From assembly GCA_910579845.1 (NCBI GenBank), contig CAJTWL010000004.1, positions 86,343 to 150,342 on the forward strand: 64,000 nt of DNA, read 5' to 3'. Made by a program: the position numbers and the translations under genes. Below the pieces are notes generated by a model, which worked only from the letters and a program-made list of their open reading frames with translations, searched no databases and was not told where the DNA came from. Every line of letters begins with the position of its first letter. Position 1 is the stretch's first letter. Shown here in pieces: positions 16,360-23,971 of the stretch. This stretch comes from an uncultured Muribaculaceae bacterium. GTDB lineage: Bacteria > Bacteroidota > Bacteroidia > Bacteroidales > Muribaculaceae.

Positions 16360-18387
16360 ATGAATGTAGAAACAATGAATAATGCGGCAAATAACCTTCG
16401 TGTGCTTGTCGCATCCATGGTAGAGCAGGCAAAGTCCGGACATCCCGGAGGGTCAATGGGTGCGGCCGATTTCATCAATGTCCTCTATTCAAAGTTCCTG
16501 GTATATGATCCGGAGAATCCTGAATGGATAGCACGAGACCGTTTCTTCCTTGATCCCGGTCACATGTCATCGATGTTGTACAGCATACTTGCTCTTGCCG
16601 GTAAATTTGATGTCAAGGATCTGCAGCAGTTCCGTCAGTGGGACAGCATTACTCCCGGTCATCCGGAATTGGATGTAGTCCGTGGTATCGAAAACACTTC
16701 AGGTCCGCTTGGTCAGGGACATGTGATGGCTGTGGGTGCCGCTATCGCAGAGCGATTCCTCGCTGCGCGTTTCGGTGAAGTCATAGCTCATAAAACATAT
16801 GCTTTCATTTCCGATGGAGGCGTGCAGGAGGAGATATCACAGGGCGCAGGTCGTATTGCCGGTAACCTTGGATTGCATAATCTCATCATGTTTTATGATT
16901 CAAATAATGTTCAGCTCTCCACAAAAGTTTCCGAGGTTACAGTGGAAGATACAGCAGCCAAGTATCGTGCGTGGGGCTGGAATGTGCTTGAGGTGAATGG
17001 AAGCGATCCTGTGGCTATTGCAGGAGCACTTGAGGCGGCGCATCAGGAGACGGAGAAGCCTACCCTTATTATCGGTCATACAATAATGGCTAAAGGTGTT
17101 GTTAAAGCAGATGGCGTTTCTCTCGAGGGGGCCGTGTCTACACATGGTCAGCCAATTACTGCAGCCGGTGCCGATTTCGATTTGACAGTGAAGAGCCTTG
17201 GAGGAGATCCTGCAAATCGTTGGGAGATCCGCGGGGATGTAAAAAAACTATATGCCGACCGTCGCAATGAACTTATTGATATCTGCGCCAAGAGAAAAGC
17301 CGAATACATGGCATGGGAAAAGGCAAATCCTGAAAAGGCGGCATTGCTCGCAGACTATATGGATCTGAAGCTTCCTGAACTCGATTGGGATTCAATTGAG
17401 TTCAAACCAAATATGGCAAGTCGTGCCGCATCTGCAACTGTTCTCGGTTTTCTTGCGGAACATGTCGGAAATATGATTGTATCCAGTGCCGACCTTGCCA
17501 ATAGTGATAAGACAGACGGATTCCTGAAGAAAACTCATGCTCTTGTCAAGGGTGATTACTCCGGAGCATTCCTTCAGGCCGGTGTAGCGGAACTGACAAT
17601 GGCTTGCCTTATAAATGGAATAGCATTGCACGGCGGTGTATTCGGTGCATGTGGTACATTCTTTGTGTTCAGTGATTATATGAAACCGGCAATCCGTATG
17701 TCCGCCTTGATGGAGCTTCCTGTCAAGTTCATCTATACACACGATTCATTCCGTGTGGGAGAGGATGGTCCGACACACGAGCCTATTGAGCAGGAGGCGC
17801 AGATCCGTCTCATGGAACAAGTTAAGAACTTTAGCGGCAAACCGTCTGTACTCGTTCTTCGTCCTGCGGATTCTGCCGAAACTGTAGAGGCTTACAAACT
17901 GGCGATGGAGAATAAGGATACGCCGACTGTGCTAATTTTCTCACGTCAGAACCTTGAGGATCTTCCCGGTGAGAATCGTCGGGAGGAAGCTAAGAAGGTT
18001 GCAAAAGGCGGATATATTGTAAAACCTGCCGAGAATGCCGATGTAGTTCTTGTTGCAAACGGGAGTGATGTCGCTCTGCTATGCCACGCTGCCGACGAAC
18101 TTTCCAAAGAGGGTGTAAAAGCTCAGGTCGTATCAGTTCCTTCAATTGGTCTGTTCCTTAGCCAGCCTTATGAATATCGGCGCAGTGTTATCCCGGCGGG
18201 AACTAAATTCTTTGGTCTTACATCAGGTCTGCCCGCAACTTTATATCCGTTGCTGAATGGTGCTGATCATGAAATTATGGGTCTTGAAAGATTTGGAGCA
18301 TCCGCTCCGGCAAAGGTTTTGGAAGAAAAATTTGGCTATACAGTGGAAAATGTGCTGAAAAACGTAAAACAATTTCTTAAAATATAA
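16360..18387 (+). CDS. tkt: Transketolase
   Basis: A 675-residue full-length transketolase of the pentose phosphate pathway. It moves two-carbon units between ketose and aldose phosphates with thiamine pyrophosphate. Seen: SGHPGGSMGAADF, GPLGQGHVMAVGAA, the TPP/Mg region FISDGGVQEEISQGAG with YDSNNVQ, the pyrimidine-domain glutamate in AGVAELTMACLINGIALHGG, and GEDGPTHEPIEQEAQIRLM. The usual GDG at the metal site reads SDG; the aspartate is kept. All three domains are complete, so it should be active. Confidence 0.94.
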   Translation: MNVETMNNAANNLRVLVASMVEQAKSGHPGGSMGAADFINVLYSKFLVYDPENPEWIARDRFFLDPGHMSSMLYSILALAGKFDVKDLQQFRQWDSITPGHPELDVVRGIENTSGPLGQGHVMAVGAAIAERFLAARFGEVIAHKTYAFISDGGVQEEISQGAGRIAGNLGLHNLIMFYDSNNVQLSTKVSEVTVEDTAAKYRAWGWNVLEVNGSDPVAIAGALEAAHQETEKPTLIIGHTIMAKGVVKADGVSLEGAVSTHGQPITAAGADFDLTVKSLGGDPANRWEIRGDVKKLYADRRNELIDICAKRKAEYMAWEKANPEKAALLADYMDLKLPELDWDSIEFKPNMASRAASATVLGFLAEHVGNMIVSSADLANSDKTDGFLKKTHALVKGDYSGAFLQAGVAELTMACLINGIALHGGVFGACGTFFVFSDYMKPAIRMSALMELPVKFIYTHDSFRVGEDGPTHEPIEQEAQIRLMEQVKNFSGKPSVLVLRPADSAETVEAYKLAMENKDTPTVLIFSRQNLEDLPGENRREEAKKVAKGGYIVKPAENADVVLVANGSDVALLCHAADELSKEGVKAQVVSVPSIGLFLSQPYEYRRSVIPAGTKFFGLTSGLPATLYPLLNGADHEIMGLERFGASAPAKVLEEKFGYTVENVLKNVKQFLKI

Positions 18388-18468
18388 TGTTTATATGTAA
18401 AAAAGTACTAAATTTGTAGCCGTATTTGCAGGAATTGTAAATTTTAACATTTAAATGTGAAAGAATAA

Positions 18469-18488
18469 GGCTTTATAGCCGGTTTTTT
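18469..18488 (+). terminator. Candidate terminator after tkt
   Basis: A short stem GGCT-TTAT-AGCC is followed by GG and six T (18483-18488). The stem is short, and a possible -7 box TAAATTTG (18409-18416) lies upstream of it. It could therefore also act as an attenuator in the leader of the OmpA-family gene. Confidence 0.45.
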
Positions 18489-18555
18489 CATTCTGCAAAT
18501 TACAAGCGATAGAACTTTATTACAGAAAATTATATAATTTTTAATTTGTTGTTAT

Positions 18556-19770
18556 ATGAAGAAAAGTGTATTATTTGGACTCGTAGCTCTCGCTGGTGGT
18601 CTCTTCAGCGCCAACGCACAGGAGGTTACTTATGTTGAGGATTGTTCTCAGGGTTATCTGATGAACAAGGCTAAAGACAACTGGTTTATGACAGTTCAGG
18701 GTGGTTCTAACGTTCTTTTCGGTAAGGACGATGTTCACGCTGATCTTAAAAATCGTTTTGGTGGCAATGCCGGTCTTTTCTTTGGTAAATGGGTTAATCC
18801 TAACTTCGGTTTCCGTTTCGGTGCGGAATATCAGATGTCAAAAGGCGTGACTGCTTCTCCATACGGAATGTTCCGTAAAATGAATGCCGCTCCTCTTAAA
18901 AACGGTATGTATCCTGAGAAATTCCAGAGCATCAATCCTCAGTTTGATGTGTTGATCAACCTTACCAACTGGTGGTGTGGCTATCGTCCCGGTCGTGTTT
19001 ACAATGCTGTTCTCCACGGAGGTGGTGGTGCAATGATCATGTATCGTCGCGCTTATGACAGACTACAGAACACAACCAAAGGTGATCTTAAATGGCATGC
19101 TGCAAAGGATACTCCTCTTTTCGCTAACGTAGGTTTGCAGAACAACTTCGCTGTAAGCAAGAAAGTGGATCTTTTCATTGACGTACAGTATCAGCTTTTC
19201 CATTTGGGCGGTGCAGGTTACAACCACTATTGCCAGGATCTTCAGCTCTCTGCCGGTTTGAACGTTCACTTCGGTAAGAAAGAGTGGAGCTGCCCTGTTA
19301 CAGCTGTTTGTCCTACATGGAAATATACAGATGCTGAAGGTGACGCTCTCGTAGCTCGTCTTGCTCAGGCTGAGGCTAAGATCGCAAGCTTGCAGAAACA
19401 GCTTGACGATTGTCTGAACCGTCCTGTAGAGAAAGTAAGCTGCGAAGGTCTTGCAACTGTTTACTATCCTATCAACCAGTATTCTCTCTCAAGCCGTGAG
19501 AAAACTATTCTCAAATCTATGGCTGAGGTTATGAAAGAGACTCCTAACCAGAAATATATCCTTACAGGTTGGGCTGACAACTACACCGGTAATGATGAGA
19601 TCAACACTCGTCTCCGCAATAACCGTGTTAATACTGTTAAGGCATTCCTCGTTAAATGTGGTGTTAACGCTGACCAGCTCGACGCTCGCATCGACGCTAA
19701 CAACCTTACCGACTTCGGTGCTAAGGGTGCTCCTCTGGATCGTGCGGTTACAATCAAACTTGCTGACTAA
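18556..19770 (+). CDS. OmpA-family outer-membrane protein
   Basis: A 404-residue porin-like protein with signal peptide MKKSVLFGLVALAGG... cut after SANAQ. Next comes an aromatic-rich N-terminal domain (about 25-245) likely to form a small beta barrel. A short coiled coil (about 258-290, LVARLAQAEAKIASLQKQLD) follows, then a C-terminal OmpA peptidoglycan-binding domain (about 298-404) with LTGWADNYTGNDEINTRLRNNR. Codons look strongly biased (many CGT, GGT and GCT), suggesting high expression, as for the abundant OmpA-like proteins of Bacteroidales. It is monocistronic with its own terminator. Confidence 0.93.
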   Translation: MKKSVLFGLVALAGGLFSANAQEVTYVEDCSQGYLMNKAKDNWFMTVQGGSNVLFGKDDVHADLKNRFGGNAGLFFGKWVNPNFGFRFGAEYQMSKGVTASPYGMFRKMNAAPLKNGMYPEKFQSINPQFDVLINLTNWWCGYRPGRVYNAVLHGGGGAMIMYRRAYDRLQNTTKGDLKWHAAKDTPLFANVGLQNNFAVSKKVDLFIDVQYQLFHLGGAGYNHYCQDLQLSAGLNVHFGKKEWSCPVTAVCPTWKYTDAEGDALVARLAQAEAKIASLQKQLDDCLNRPVEKVSCEGLATVYYPINQYSLSSREKTILKSMAEVMKETPNQKYILTGWADNYTGNDEINTRLRNNRVNTVKAFLVKCGVNADQLDARIDANNLTDFGAKGAPLDRAVTIKLAD

Positions 19771-19791
19771 TATCTGTTACAGTATAACGAG

Positions 19792-19819
19792 AAGGGTTCG
19801 CAATTGCGAACCCTTTTTT
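19792..19819 (+). terminator. Intrinsic terminator of the OmpA-family gene
   Basis: AAGGGTTCGC (19792-19801) and GCGAACCCTT (19806-19815) pair perfectly around AATT, followed by T to 19819. Confidence 0.95.
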
Positions 19820-19871
19820 ATATTGTCAATCTTTTTTATACAGTAAAATTGTAAAATTAATGACCGAAAAT

Positions 19872-19902
19872 TTTGCAGTTTCAAAATATTGTTGTAATTT
19901 TG
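19872..19902 (+). promoter_or_regulatory. Promoter of initiator tRNA
   Basis: TTTG (19872-19875), 19 bases, TAATTTTG (19895-19902): a full match to the Bacteroidetes consensus. The tRNA begins 16 bases downstream. Confidence 0.8.
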
Positions 19903-19918
19903 CATTCGAAAATAACAC

Positions 19919-19993
<75 letters not shown>

Positions 19994-19995
19994 AT

Positions 19996-20020
19996 ACCGG
20001 CTATATCAGCCGGTTTTTTT
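19996..20020 (+). terminator. Terminator of tRNA-fMet
   Basis: ACCGGCT-ATATC-AGCCGGT followed by a T-run to 20020, starting 3 bases after the CCA end. Confidence 0.92.
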
Positions 20021-20052
20021 ATTTAGAAACATACTCTTAGAACGATAACTGA

Positions 20053-20721
20053 ATGGAACCGGTCTACGAAGACAACCATCTGATAATAGTAAACAAGGAA
20101 GCTGGCGAAATAGTGCAGGGTGATAAGACCGGAGACATGCCTCTTTCCGAGATTGTCAAGGGATACCTCAAAGAAAAATACAATAAGCCCGGCAATGTTT
20201 TCTGCGGTGTCGTGCACCGGATTGACAGACCGGTAGAAGGGCTTGTCGTTTTCGCCAAAACGTCAAAAGCTCTGGAGCGTCTTAACAAGATGCTGCGGGA
20301 TGGAGAGATACACAAAACGTATTGGGCTATGGTCGAGGGGAAGCCTGAAAAGTCAGAAGCGACACTTGAAAATTACCTGAAGTCGGATGGTCGTATCAAC
20401 AAGACATTTGTAATGAATCCGGATTTTTCTGATGCAAAACATGCAGTTCTGAATTATCGGACCATTGCCAATGGTGAGAGATATTCAATTCTTGAAATTA
20501 ATCTGCTCACAGGACGTAAGCACCAGATACGATGTCAATTGGCAGCTATCGGAAATCCTATAAAGGGAGATCTGAAATATGGTGCAAAGAGAAGCAATTC
20601 AAACGGGGGAATCTCGCTGCAGGCCCACAGGATTCAATTTATACATCCTGTCTCCGGAAATGCAATAGACATAACATTGCCACCCACACCTGAGATGCGA
20701 AAGCTGCTGAACAACTTCTAA
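20053..20721 (+). CDS. RluA-family pseudouridine synthase
   Basis: A 222-residue RNA pseudouridine synthase without an S4 domain. The catalytic motif is HRIDRPVEGLVVFAKTSKAL, with the aspartate in RIDRP. Other family parts: YEDNHLIIVNKEAG, LLTGRKHQIRCQLA (the RluA-type binding segment) and ISLQAHRIQFIHPVSG. The precise rRNA or tRNA target cannot be told from sequence. It starts 59 bases after the initiator tRNA and 32 bases after its terminator. Confidence 0.92.
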   Translation: MEPVYEDNHLIIVNKEAGEIVQGDKTGDMPLSEIVKGYLKEKYNKPGNVFCGVVHRIDRPVEGLVVFAKTSKALERLNKMLRDGEIHKTYWAMVEGKPEKSEATLENYLKSDGRINKTFVMNPDFSDAKHAVLNYRTIANGERYSILEINLLTGRKHQIRCQLAAIGNPIKGDLKYGAKRSNSNGGISLQAHRIQFIHPVSGNAIDITLPPTPEMRKLLNNF

Positions 20722-20764
20722 AATCAAATAGACTTTAAAATTATCGTGTGTGTAAATGATTGCA

Positions 20765-20795
20765 TTGTGAGAATGAGGAATTTTTATTAAATTTG
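20765..20795 (+). promoter_or_regulatory. Candidate promoter of the TetR-fab operon
   Basis: TTG (20765-20767), 20 bases, TAAATTTG (20788-20795). The expected transcript start near 20801-20803 would make an ATG at 20803 leaderless. This supports ATG 20833 as the start of the regulator gene. Confidence 0.65.
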
Positions 20796-20832
20796 CTCAC
20801 AAATGCTCGGTTTGTGCATTTACAGGACGAAT

Positions 20833-21414
20833 ATGGTTAAGAAAACAAGAGAGAAATTCATAGAGGTGGCACGTCAGCTTTTTGCACGAAAAGGAGTTGA
20901 GAATACCACGATGAACGATATCGCTTCGGCATCCGATAAGGGACGCCGCACTATATACACCTATTTCAAAAGCAAGCGTGATATTTTCAATGCTGTAATC
21001 AGCAGTGAGTCCGATGATTTGTTGATTCAACTCAGAAGTATTGTCAATTCTGCGCTTACACCGACGGAAAAAATATCGGAATACATTAATTGCCGTTTAA
21101 AGACAATGCGTGAGATTGTCTCACGGAACGGATCCCTTAGAGCAGGATTCTTTCGCGATGTGCGCAAGGTAGACCGTGCCCGCGCGCTTATCTCACGCAA
21201 AGAGACAGTGTTGCTTGCAGAAATTATCCAGGAGGGTAATGAAACCGGTGAATTTCATGTCGAGAAACCCCGTGAGACTGCCGTGATTATCATAAATGCC
21301 ATACACGGTCTTGATGTCCCGTATATACGTGACAGTCTTTCCACATATGGAATAGACAAGTCCCGTATAAGTCGTGTTATCTCACACCTTTTGTTATACG
21401 GTATCAAGAAATAA
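20833..21414 (+). CDS. TetR/AcrR family transcriptional regulator
   Basis: A 193-residue one-component repressor. The N-terminal helix-turn-helix (FIEVARQLFARKGVENTTMND through TYFKSKRDIFNAVI) is the TetR signature, and the remainder is a helical ligand-binding domain. I chose ATG 20833 over 20803: the extra ten residues are not family-like, and the promoter fits the later start. It heads fabH and fabG, 52 bases ahead. Regulation of those fatty-acid genes in response to an acyl ligand is a reasonable inference, not shown. Confidence 0.88.
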   Translation: MVKKTREKFIEVARQLFARKGVENTTMNDIASASDKGRRTIYTYFKSKRDIFNAVISSESDDLLIQLRSIVNSALTPTEKISEYINCRLKTMREIVSRNGSLRAGFFRDVRKVDRARALISRKETVLLAEIIQEGNETGEFHVEKPRETAVIIINAIHGLDVPYIRDSLSTYGIDKSRISRVISHLLLYGIKK

Positions 21415-21466
21415 TCTGATTTGTCAATCGGCATATAATATAACTTAATTTAATTCAAATATTACC

Positions 21467-22411
21467 ATGTATATTAACGCAACCGGATATTATGTTCCAG
21501 AGGGGAGAGTTTCCAATGAGTTTTTTACCTCTAAGATGGGCGTTACTGCCGACTGGATTGAACAGCGTACCGGTATACGCACCAGGTCGAGAGCAGGTGC
21601 GGATGAGAACGTCGATACTATGGGAATATGCGCTGTCGAGAATGCCCTCGGTAAGCTGCCATATGATATAAAGGATGTCGATTTGATAGTATCGGCACAT
21701 TATTGTACATATGATTCTGTCGCTACTTTGGCACATAAGGTTCAGCGTGAATATGGAATCGAGGGTGCGAAAGCCGTATATGTTTCATCGGCATGTTCAT
21801 CCTTCATAAATGGACTCGAGGTTGTCGAAGGCTATTTCGCAATGGGAAAGGCTGAAAAGGCATTGCTTGTCTGCAGTGAACATAACTCATATTATTCAGA
21901 TGACACAGATACTAAATCCGGTCATCTGTGGGGAGATGCGGCTGTAGCATATTTTATCTCGAAAGATCGGGTGGCAGACTCTGATATCCGGATACTCGAC
22001 GTATTTACTGAAGGTCTCGGTCATGTGGGCAAGGGTCCTGCCGGTGTCACATTGCGTCCGAAAGAGGAGGGTATTAGAATGGAGGATGGTCGGGATGTCT
22101 TCATCCATGCTTGTAAAAATATGATTTATTCATTGAATAAGTCGCTTAAACAGATAGGTATGGATATGAATGACATAAATAAATTGATTACCCATCAGGC
22201 AAACAAGCGTATAGTCGCTCAGGTTGCCCATCAGCTCGGACTCGGAATGGACAGTTTCCTGAATAATATCGAGGAATATGGTAACACCGGTTCGGCGTCA
22301 GCCGCACTTGTGCTTGCCGAGAACTTTGATAAATTACAAAAGGGAGATAAAGTTGCTGTGATGGTATTCGGCGGTGGATATTCTTGTGGATGTTTCATTG
22401 TCGAGATTTGA
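21467..22411 (+). CDS. fabH: Beta-ketoacyl-ACP synthase III
   Basis: A 314-residue thiolase-fold condensing enzyme. The complete Cys-His-Asn triad is visible: VSSACSSF (Cys110), THQANKRI (His243) and EYGNTGSAS (Asn273). It condenses a short acyl-CoA with malonyl-ACP to start fatty acid synthesis. Other signs: GVTADWIEQRTGIRTR near the N-terminus and GGGYSCGCFIVEI at the end. The gene is followed 44 bases later by fabG. Bacteroidetes often have more than one FabH, so this may be the copy used for particular, for example branched, primers. Confidence 0.92.
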   Translation: MYINATGYYVPEGRVSNEFFTSKMGVTADWIEQRTGIRTRSRAGADENVDTMGICAVENALGKLPYDIKDVDLIVSAHYCTYDSVATLAHKVQREYGIEGAKAVYVSSACSSFINGLEVVEGYFAMGKAEKALLVCSEHNSYYSDDTDTKSGHLWGDAAVAYFISKDRVADSDIRILDVFTEGLGHVGKGPAGVTLRPKEEGIRMEDGRDVFIHACKNMIYSLNKSLKQIGMDMNDINKLITHQANKRIVAQVAHQLGLGMDSFLNNIEEYGNTGSASAALVLAENFDKLQKGDKVAVMVFGGGYSCGCFIVEI

Positions 22412-22455
22412 GTATGTTTTTAACCCAATTAAACACACTATAAACTTAAAATATT

Positions 22456-23202
22456 ATGAAATTACTTGAAGGAAAGACAGCTATCGTTACCGGTGCTGCC
22501 AGAGGTATTGGTAAAGAGATTGCATTGAAATATGCTTCCGAGGGCTGTAATATTGCTTTCACCGATTTGGTAATAGATGAGAATGGCAAGAAAACAGAGG
22601 AGGAGATAGCCGCTTACGGTGTTAAATGCAAGGGGTATGCTTCTAATGCGGCTGATTTCGCAGCCACAGAAGCTACTGTAGCCGAGATTAAAAATGATTT
22701 CGGTAAAATTGATATTCTTGTCAACAATGCCGGCATCACAAAAGATGGTCTCATGCTTCGCATGACTGAACAGCAATGGGATGCAGTCATTGCCGTTAAC
22801 CTGAAATCCGCATTTAACTATATTCACGCAGTTCTTCCCATCATGATGCGTCAGAAAAACGGATCTATCATCAACATGGCGTCGGTTGTAGGTGTTCATG
22901 GAAATGCCGGTCAGGCAAACTATGCCGCATCCAAAGCCGGTCTTATAGCATTGGCCAAGAGTATTGCTCAGGAGGTAGGCTCTCGCGGTATCCGTGCGAA
23001 TGCCATTGCTCCCGGATTCATCGAGACTGCAATGACAGAAGCTCTTCCTGCCGAGGTTCGTGAGGAATGGTGCAAGAAGATTCCATTGCGTCGTGGCGGA
23101 AAAGTCGAGGATATTGCAAATGTCGCAACCTTCCTTGCTTCTGATATGTCCGGCTATGTTACCGGTCAGGTTATCCAGGTTGATGGCGGTATGAATATGT
23201 AA
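22456..23202 (+). CDS. fabG: 3-oxoacyl-ACP reductase
   Basis: A 248-residue classical short-chain dehydrogenase of FabG length. It has the cofactor loop TGAARGIG (12-19), NNAG (90-93), catalytic Ser143, Tyr156 and Lys160 (YAASK), and a C-terminal VTGQVIQVDGGMNM typical of FabG. It reduces 3-oxoacyl-ACP with NADPH in fatty acid elongation. Its place behind fabH supports this over other SDR roles. Confidence 0.92.
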   Translation: MKLLEGKTAIVTGAARGIGKEIALKYASEGCNIAFTDLVIDENGKKTEEEIAAYGVKCKGYASNAADFAATEATVAEIKNDFGKIDILVNNAGITKDGLMLRMTEQQWDAVIAVNLKSAFNYIHAVLPIMMRQKNGSIINMASVVGVHGNAGQANYAASKAGLIALAKSIAQEVGSRGIRANAIAPGFIETAMTEALPAEVREEWCKKIPLRRGGKVEDIANVATFLASDMSGYVTGQVIQVDGGMNM

Positions 23203-23263
23203 AATATTCAAACGCTTCTATTATATTTTTTCGAAGTAAAATATACTGAAACGGAATCTACTT

Positions 23264-23947
23264 ATGAAAAAATATGCAGTTATTGTCGCCGGCGGGGAGG
23301 GAAACCGCGCCGGCGGCTCTGTTCCCAAACAATTCCGTCTTATCGGGGGGGTTCCGATGTTGTGGTGGTCTGTCCGTGCGTTTCATAAAGAAGATCCGTC
23401 AACGGAAATCATCATTGTCATGCATCCTGGATACTTTGATTACTGGGATATTTTGCATTCGGAATTGCCGGAAGCCGACCGATTGATTTCTACAAAGATT
23501 GTTTGTGGCGGAAGATCGCGCACGGAGTCTGTGGCTAACGGACTGAATTCGGTCGTTCTGTCGGAAGATACATATGTTGCCGTGCATGATGCCGCGCGTC
23601 CGCTTGTCTCCGTAGAGATGATATCCCGGGGATGGGCAGCCGCAGAGCGTGATGAGGCTGCAATACCTGTGATACCGGAAACGGATTCGCTTCGCCGCCT
23701 TACAGAGGATGGCAGTGTTGCAGTTGCCCGACGTGACTTCGTAAGAGTACAGACACCTCAGGTTTTTGAATGTCGTCTTCTCAAAGAAGCGTATTCACAG
23801 CCATTTGCGGATGAGATGACTGATGATGCGTCTGTCGTCGAGGCTTTCGGCGCAAAGATAGCCTTGTATGAGGGAGATTCCCATAATATAAAAGTTACTA
23901 ATCCGGAAGATTTCAGGATTGTGGAAGTTTTAGGTATTAAGTATTAG
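23264..23947 (+). CDS. ispD: 2-C-methyl-D-erythritol 4-phosphate cytidylyltransferase
   Basis: A 227-residue IspD of the MEP isoprenoid pathway; it joins CTP and methylerythritol phosphate. Seen: the nucleotide loop AGGEGNRAGGSVPKQF with the key Lys, VCGGRSRTESVANGL, VAVHDAARPLVS, RVQTPQVFE, TDDASVVEAFG and the end motif DSHNIKVTNPEDF. The stop codon falls inside a run of seven-base repeats that continues to the recG start. Confidence 0.95.
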   Translation: MKKYAVIVAGGEGNRAGGSVPKQFRLIGGVPMLWWSVRAFHKEDPSTEIIIVMHPGYFDYWDILHSELPEADRLISTKIVCGGRSRTESVANGLNSVVLSEDTYVAVHDAARPLVSVEMISRGWAAAERDEAAIPVIPETDSLRRLTEDGSVAVARRDFVRVQTPQVFECRLLKEAYSQPFADEMTDDASVVEAFGAKIALYEGDSHNIKVTNPEDFRIVEVLGIKY

Positions 23948-23968
23948 GTATTAGGTATTAGGTTTTAG
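23934..23968 (+). repeat. Heptamer tandem repeat (GTATTAG) across the ispD-recG junction
   Basis: Five contiguous seven-base units: GTATTAA, three exact GTATTAG, and GTTTTAG. The ispD stop TAG lies in unit 2 and the array ends 3 bases before the recG start codon. The unit is not a multiple of three. Copy-number change would leave most of ispD intact but alter the spacing to recG. Confidence 0.85.
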
Positions 23969-23971
23969 AGA

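Noticed and set aside
22462..23211. Minus-strand open frame of 249 codons over fabG
   Set aside because: Complete overlap with an unmistakable SDR enzyme; no recognisable protein.
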